A stretch of 8,979 bases of DNA from the NCBI GenBank assembly GCA_937875715.1, contig CALEHZ010000399.1, forward strand, positions 1-8,979, in the 5' to 3' direction. Within the stretch, counting starts at the first letter, position 1, and each line of letters starts with the position of its first letter. Origin of the DNA: an uncultured Campylobacter sp. Lineage in GTDB: Bacteria > Campylobacterota > Campylobacteria > Campylobacterales > Campylobacteraceae. This document shows, in pieces, positions 5,246-8,979 of the stretch. Made by a program: the position numbers and the translations under genes. The notes beneath the pieces were generated by a model that was not told the DNA's origin, searched no databases, and saw nothing but the letters and a program-made list of their open reading frames with translations.

Positions 5246-5653
5246 ATGAAACAAAAAGCACGAATAGCAGGTATTTTGCCACGCCTAATTGCCTTTATAA
5301 TTGATATGTTTTTAATCGCAATGCCTATTTTGTATTTTACCACCTATGTGATTTTAGGCGGCAAAGAAGGCTTTCAAAATAGCCAAATAGCGATTTTTAT
5401 TGACTGGGCGATATTTGCTCTTATTCAAAGTGCCTTTTTTGCGCGTCTTGGCGCAAGTCCAGGATACAGGGCACAAGGCATTTACGCAGTAAATTTAAAC
5501 GGACAAAAAGCAAGTTTTTTTGGCTATTTGCTACGCTTTTTTTGCTTTGCAGTTTTTTTTATTTTTGGCGGGTCGTTTTTAGCATTTTTTCGCAAAGACA
5601 AGCGAAATTTACACGATATCATCACCAAAACCATCGTTGTTAGTAAAAGCTAA
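5246..5653 (+). CDS. RDD-family small inner-membrane protein
   Basis: A 135-residue predicted inner-membrane protein of the RDD family, named for a conserved Arg and two Asp. The first helix contains PRLIAFIIDMF with Arg13 and Asp20. Hydrophobic segments lie at about 14-37, 54-74 and 92-112, and the C-terminus RKDKRNLHDIITKTIVV matches the family's closing R-x-x-H-D motif. The start at 5246 has AAGGA 7 bases upstream and the family-like N-terminus MKQKARIAGILPR. The 16-residue in-frame extension from 5198 reads a palindromic repeat and is rejected. The molecular function of most RDD proteins is unknown; some have been linked to ion or solute transport. The gene is on the same strand as cdsA, 74 bases upstream, but cdsA has its own likely promoter, so it need not belong to that operon. 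Confidence 0.87.
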   Translation: MKQKARIAGILPRLIAFIIDMFLIAMPILYFTTYVILGGKEGFQNSQIAIFIDWAIFALIQSAFFARLGASPGYRAQGIYAVNLNGQKASFFGYLLRFFCFAVFFIFGGSFLAFFRKDKRNLHDIITKTIVVSKS

Positions 5654-5669
5654 AAATTAGCAATTTTTA
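5651..5669 (+). terminator. Weak AT-only hairpin at end of RDD gene
   Basis: TAAAAATT and AATTTTTA pair around AGC, starting in the RDD stop codon and ending in a T-run. With no G-C pairs in the stem it could only be a leaky terminator, allowing some read-through into cdsA. Confidence 0.3.
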
Positions 5670-5692
5670 TACATTTATTAAGTATTTTTAGC

Positions 5693-5698
5693 TAGAAT
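5693..5698 (+). promoter_or_regulatory. Predicted -10 box of cdsA-dxr-pgp1 operon
   Basis: TAGAAT is preceded by a T-rich stretch typical of Campylobacter sigma-70 promoters and lies 35 bases before the chosen cdsA ATG. The leader of about 23 nt would hold the GGAG ribosome site. Confidence 0.45.
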
Positions 5699-5727
5699 TA
5701 GCCCTTTATTTTATTTTGGAGAAAATG

Positions 5728-6480
5728 ATGAAAAACAGGCTTATTGTAGGTTTTAGCCTAATTGGTGCATTTTTATTTTTTGCTTGGTGGGACAATTTTT
5801 GGGCGAATTTTTTGATTTTTGCCCTACTTTTAATTTTAGGGCTTAAAGAAAGCTTAAATCTTTACAAGTTAGAAAATTCAAATTTTGTGATAATTACCGC
5901 TCTTATATTTTTCTCATTTTGTATATTTTTAAATCCACTTTATGCGCTAATAGCAATGATTGCGGCATTTGCTGGCGGTCTTGCTTTTATAAAAAGTCAA
6001 AATCCAAAGCTGATTTTGCCTTTAATCTATCCAGCAGCACCGATTTTTGTGCTTTTTTCTTTGCTTATTAACTGCGGCATGGCAAGTGTGATTTGGCTCG
6101 TTGTTTGTGTGGCTTGTAGTGATACAGCAGCATTTTTTACAGGAAAATATTTTGCTAAGTATCTACCGCAAAGTTTAAAAAAGCTAAGTGCTTCAAGCCC
6201 AAATAAAAGCATTCAAGGCGCAATAGCAGGACTAATTGCTGGCAGTGTATTTGGCGCAATTTTTGCTAGTATTTTTGTAGATGAGCTTTTCATTATCGCA
6301 CTGGCAACTAGCTTTTTTGTAAGCGTTTTTGGCATTTTAGGAGATTTGTTTGAAAGCTATTTAAAGCGCTTGGCTGACATTAAAGACAGCGGTTCGATTT
6401 TGGGCGACCATGGCGGCATTTTAGATAGATTTGATGCCATATTTTTTGGCGCAATTGCTATGTTGGTGGTGCTTGCTTGA
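5728..6480 (+). CDS. cdsA: Phosphatidate cytidylyltransferase (CDP-diacylglycerol synthase)
   Basis: About 250 residues, a polytopic inner-membrane enzyme that makes CDP-diacylglycerol from CTP and phosphatidic acid, the branch point for phosphatidylethanolamine and phosphatidylglycerol. Several hydrophobic helices run the length of the protein. [14 protein letters not shown] (131-144) and [12 protein letters not shown] (157-168) are the conserved middle motifs. The C-terminal signature is complete, with [14 protein letters not shown] running into [11 protein letters not shown] (210-236). The ATG at 5728 is chosen because it lies 6 bases after GGAG. The ATG at 5725 is only 3 bases from it, and the in-frame TTG at 5716 overlaps the ribosome site. 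The first gene of an operon, it overlaps dxr by 4 bases. This order is also found in C. jejuni. Confidence 0.95.
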   Translation: MKNRLIVGFSLIGAFLFFAWWDNFWANFLIFALLLILGLKESLNLYKLENSNFVIITALIFFSFCIFLNPLYALIAMIAAFAGGLAFIKSQNPKLILPLIYPAAPIFVLFSLLINCGMASVIWLVVCVACSDTAAFFTGKYFAKYLPQSLKKLSASSPNKSIQGAIAGLIAGSVFGAIFASIFVDELFIIALATSFFVSVFGILGDLFESYLKRLADIKDSGSILGDHGGILDRFDAIFFGAIAMLVVLA

Positions 6481-7550
6481 TAATTTTAGGAAGTACCGGA
6501 AGTATCGGTCAAAACGCACTTTGTTTGGCTAATGATTTTAATTTAGCTATCACAGCACTTGCGTGTAAGCAAAATTATAAATTACTAAACGAGCAGATTA
6601 AAAAATTCAAGCCAAAACTTGTATATATCGCAAATTCTAAGCTAAAAGAAAAAGTAAATCACTCTAGAATTTTCTGCGGTGATATAAAAGAATTTTTACA
6701 AGCTTGTGCTAGTGAGTGCGAGGCTAGCAAAACCACACTAATTAACGCTTTTGTGGGCTTTGCTGGACTTATGCCAAGCAAAATTGCACAAGGTCTTGGC
6801 TTTAAATTAGCGCTTGCAAATAAAGAAAGCTTAGTTACTGGCGGGAATTTTTTAAACTGCGATGAAATTATGCCAATTGATAGCGAACATTTTGGCTTAA
6901 AATTTTTACTTCAAAAAACGCTATCAAATCCAAATAAACTTATTATTACAGCATCTGGTGGTGTTTGTAGAAAGCTAAAAACCAGGCAAATCTCAAAGCT
7001 AAAATTAAAACAAGCTTTATGTCATCCAAACTGGAAAATGGGCGCTAAAATCACAATTGATAGCTCAACAATGGTAAATAAGCTTTTTGAAATTCTTGAA
7101 GCATTTTGGCTTTATAAAATTAGCGATATAGACGCTATTATCGAGCATACAAGCAGTATTCATGCTATAGTTCAGTTTTGCGATGGCTCAAGTAGCGCAC
7201 ATTTTAGCAACCAAGACATGAAATTAGCTATAGCACACGCTTTGGGGATAAAAGCTAGAATTTTAGATGATTTTAATTTTTTACAAGCTAAACTTTCTTT
7301 TGAAGAAATTAGCCTAAAAAAATATCCAGTTTTTGTGCTAAAAAATGAGCTACTAAAAAATCCAAAATTAGGCGTGATAATAAATGCCATAAATGATGAA
7401 ATGGTCACAAAATATCTAAATAAAGACTGCGAATTTGGCGATATTTCAAAAAATATTTTAAAAACTTATGAAAAGTTTTGTAATGCGAGTATTTCATCAT
7501 TTGATGATGTTTTAGAGCTTAATAATAAAGTAAGGAATTTTTTAAAATGA
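6477..7550 (+). CDS. dxr: 1-deoxy-D-xylulose 5-phosphate reductoisomerase
   Basis: 357 residues; converts DXP to 2-C-methyl-D-erythritol 4-phosphate with NADPH, the committed step of the MEP isoprenoid pathway, in the cytoplasm. The NADPH loop is GSTGSIG (5-11), ALANKESLV spans 112-120, and the metal ligands are D135 and E137 in PIDSEH and E205 in the stretch [11 protein letters not shown]. The substrate-closing loop keeps H183 and W186 in HPNWKMG. It is shorter than the E. coli enzyme, as is the C. jejuni protein, and starts almost directly on the Rossmann strand. The start is TTG, overlapping the cdsA stop as TTGA. No in-frame ATG exists before the NADPH motif and no strong ribosome site is seen, so translation is probably coupled to cdsA. 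Confidence 0.95.
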   Translation: MIILGSTGSIGQNALCLANDFNLAITALACKQNYKLLNEQIKKFKPKLVYIANSKLKEKVNHSRIFCGDIKEFLQACASECEASKTTLINAFVGFAGLMPSKIAQGLGFKLALANKESLVTGGNFLNCDEIMPIDSEHFGLKFLLQKTLSNPNKLIITASGGVCRKLKTRQISKLKLKQALCHPNWKMGAKITIDSSTMVNKLFEILEAFWLYKISDIDAIIEHTSSIHAIVQFCDGSSSAHFSNQDMKLAIAHALGIKARILDDFNFLQAKLSFEEISLKKYPVFVLKNELLKNPKLGVIINAINDEMVTKYLNKDCEFGDISKNILKTYEKFCNASISSFDDVLELNNKVRNFLK

Positions 7551-8911
7551 GAATTTTATTTTTTGTAGCGATTTTTTTTCAAATGGCGATTTTTGCTGCG
7601 GATTTAAACTATTCGCTAATCAAAAAAGGCGATGGAAATAACACTATGTTAGTAATCGGTGGCATACAAGGGGATGAACCAGGCGGCTTTTTTGCAGCCA
7701 ATTTACTAGCGATGGAATACAACATCACAAAAGGCTCGCTTTGGGTCGTGCCAAATCTAAACTTTGATAGTATCGTAAAAAACAATCGTGGCATACGTGG
7801 CGATATGAATAGAAAATTTGCCAAAATTGAAAAAAACGACCCTGATTTTAACTCCGTAAAAAATATAAAAAGTGTTATAACTAATTCAAATATCGATTTA
7901 ATCGTGCATTTACACGATGGCTCTGGCTTTTATAGAGAAAAGTTTATAAACGCACTTGAAAACCCTAAAAGATGGGGCAACTCTGCTATAATTGACCAAG
8001 AAAAGCTAGAAAATGTAAAATTTGGCGAACTTGCCACAAATGCAAAATCAGTAATAACAAAAATCAATGAAAAAATCAAAAATGAAAAGCATAAATATCA
8101 CCTCAAAAACACACGCACAGCGGACAAAAAAAGCGGTGATGCCGAACAGCTAAACTCACTAACCTACTACGCAATCAGCAACAAAAAAGCTACCTACGCA
8201 AATGAAGCAAGCAAAGAATTAGACGTTTATACTAGAGTTTTTTATCATTTATTAGCACTTGAAGAATACATGAAACTAGCTGGTATAGAATATACAAGGG
8301 GCTTTGAGCTTAGCACAAAAGGCATTGAAAAAATTTTAAAAAAAGAAATTCAAGTAAATCTTTTTGGCAATAAATTTCTACTAGCCTTAGATGACCCAAG
8401 AGAGCATATAAACTACATTCCAACGCCAAATAATAAAAACTTATGGCAAAATTATGAGAGCGAAAATCCTCTTTTGGCAATCGTAAATGAAAAAAACAAA
8501 AAAAGTAGCGAAATTAGCGTGTATTACGGCAATAAAAAGCTAACAAATCTAAGAACGCAGAATTTTGAGTTTAGCTCAAATTCTTTTGCCGCACCTGTCA
8601 AAATAGATCAAAAAGACGAAATAGTAACCTTTGGCACCAAAATAAAAGCAGAGAAATCAATTGAAATAAAAGGGCAAAAAGGCATAAGAGTAAATGTCAT
8701 CGGCTACGAAAATAAGGGCAAAGTAGAAACAGACACGCCTATAAAAAAAGATGATATGCAAAGAAAATTTAGCATTGACAAGGCTGGGAAAATTTTTAGA
8801 GTTGAATTTTATGAACAAGAAAAAGATAAAAAAGATAAATTTTTGGGTATGTTTTTGGTAGAATTCGCTTTTAGCCAGGCTTTAAACGGCGATAAAATTG
8901 CGCTAAAATAG
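7547..8911 (+). CDS. pgp1: Peptidoglycan DL-carboxypeptidase Pgp1/Csd4 (M99 family)
   Basis: 454 residues. Residues 1-18 form a Sec signal peptide (hydrophobic stretch ending MAIFAA, cleavage near 17-18), so it acts in the periplasm. GGIQGDEPGG (38-47) and HLHDGSGF (121-128) carry the expected zinc ligands Gln41, Glu44 and His123. These match Gln46, Glu49 and His128 of H. pylori Csd4, where Gln replaces the usual His of M14-type peptidases. Glu220 in YANEAS is the likely general base. The C-terminal half is lysine-rich and beta-like, consistent with the accessory domains of Csd4. The family trims peptidoglycan tripeptides to dipeptides and is needed for helical shape in C. jejuni and H. pylori. 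The ATG overlaps the dxr stop as ATGA, with TAAGGA 10 bases upstream. The position next to dxr matches cj1345c. Confidence 0.93.
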   Translation: MRILFFVAIFFQMAIFAADLNYSLIKKGDGNNTMLVIGGIQGDEPGGFFAANLLAMEYNITKGSLWVVPNLNFDSIVKNNRGIRGDMNRKFAKIEKNDPDFNSVKNIKSVITNSNIDLIVHLHDGSGFYREKFINALENPKRWGNSAIIDQEKLENVKFGELATNAKSVITKINEKIKNEKHKYHLKNTRTADKKSGDAEQLNSLTYYAISNKKATYANEASKELDVYTRVFYHLLALEEYMKLAGIEYTRGFELSTKGIEKILKKEIQVNLFGNKFLLALDDPREHINYIPTPNNKNLWQNYESENPLLAIVNEKNKKSSEISVYYGNKKLTNLRTQNFEFSSNSFAAPVKIDQKDEIVTFGTKIKAEKSIEIKGQKGIRVNVIGYENKGKVETDTPIKKDDMQRKFSIDKAGKIFRVEFYEQEKDKKDKFLGMFLVEFAFSQALNGDKIALK

Positions 8912-8956
8912 CTGAATTTTTTGGATTTTATAAAATTCAGTTTTGAATTTTATAAA
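8912..8956. terminator. Hairpin pair (AT repeat) after pgp1, possible terminator
   Basis: CTGAATTTT (8912-8920) pairs with AAAATTCAG (8932-8940) and is followed by TTTT, a plausible factor-independent terminator directly after the pgp1 stop. An alternative and longer fold pairs TTTATAAAATTC (8927-8938) with GAATTTTATAAA (8945-8956) around AGTTTT. Both use the window-wide AT repeat, and they cannot form together. The remaining bases to 8979 contain no gene. Confidence 0.55.
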
Positions 8957-8979
8957 CTCATGCCGTGTGTCTTAGTTTT

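Overview
The window is AT-rich DNA from an epsilonproteobacterium, most likely a Campylobacter other than C. jejuni. The grounds are a Gne/GalE-type epimerase next to PglJ/PglH-like glycosyltransferases, a cdsA-dxr-pgp1 order like that of C. jejuni, promoters with TAnAAT -10 boxes and no clear -35, and strong AAGGAG-type ribosome sites. Family comparisons were made from memory of C. jejuni, H. pylori and E. coli proteins; no search was run.

Layout. Positions 1-2907 (minus strand) hold a glycan operon: galE, a PglJ-like GT4 glycosyltransferase, then a PglH-like GT4 glycosyltransferase that runs off the left edge. The genes overlap by 4 bases or sit 1 base apart, so they are probably translated together. 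This looks like the promoter-proximal end of an N-glycan (pgl) locus. Positions 2940-3357 (plus) hold tRNA-Cys(GCA), a 50-residue entericidin-like lipoprotein and tRNA-Ser(UGA), probably one transcript. Positions 3358-3611 hold no gene. They contain a terminator-like hairpin and a tandem 64-66 bp repeat whose two hairpins have different stems but the same loop. Positions 3612-5057 (minus) encode a stand-alone aldehyde dehydrogenase. Positions 5058-5245 are a divergent promoter region packed with AT palindromes. Positions 5246-5653 (plus) encode a small RDD membrane protein. Positions 5728-8911 (plus) are an envelope operon: cdsA (phospholipid precursor), dxr (isoprenoid precursor, hence undecaprenyl carrier) and pgp1 (periplasmic peptidoglycan trimming and helical shape), joined by TTGA and ATGA overlaps. 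The last 68 bases hold hairpins and no gene.

How it fits together. The flanking operons both serve the cell envelope: GalE supplies UDP-GalNAc/UDP-Gal to glycosyltransferases that build on an undecaprenyl carrier, while cdsA and dxr feed lipid and isoprenoid synthesis and pgp1 remodels the wall.

The least explained signal is a dispersed family of AT palindromes (core GAATTTTATAAAATTC) found at nearly every transcription-unit boundary, in one place fused to the two-hairpin tandem repeat.
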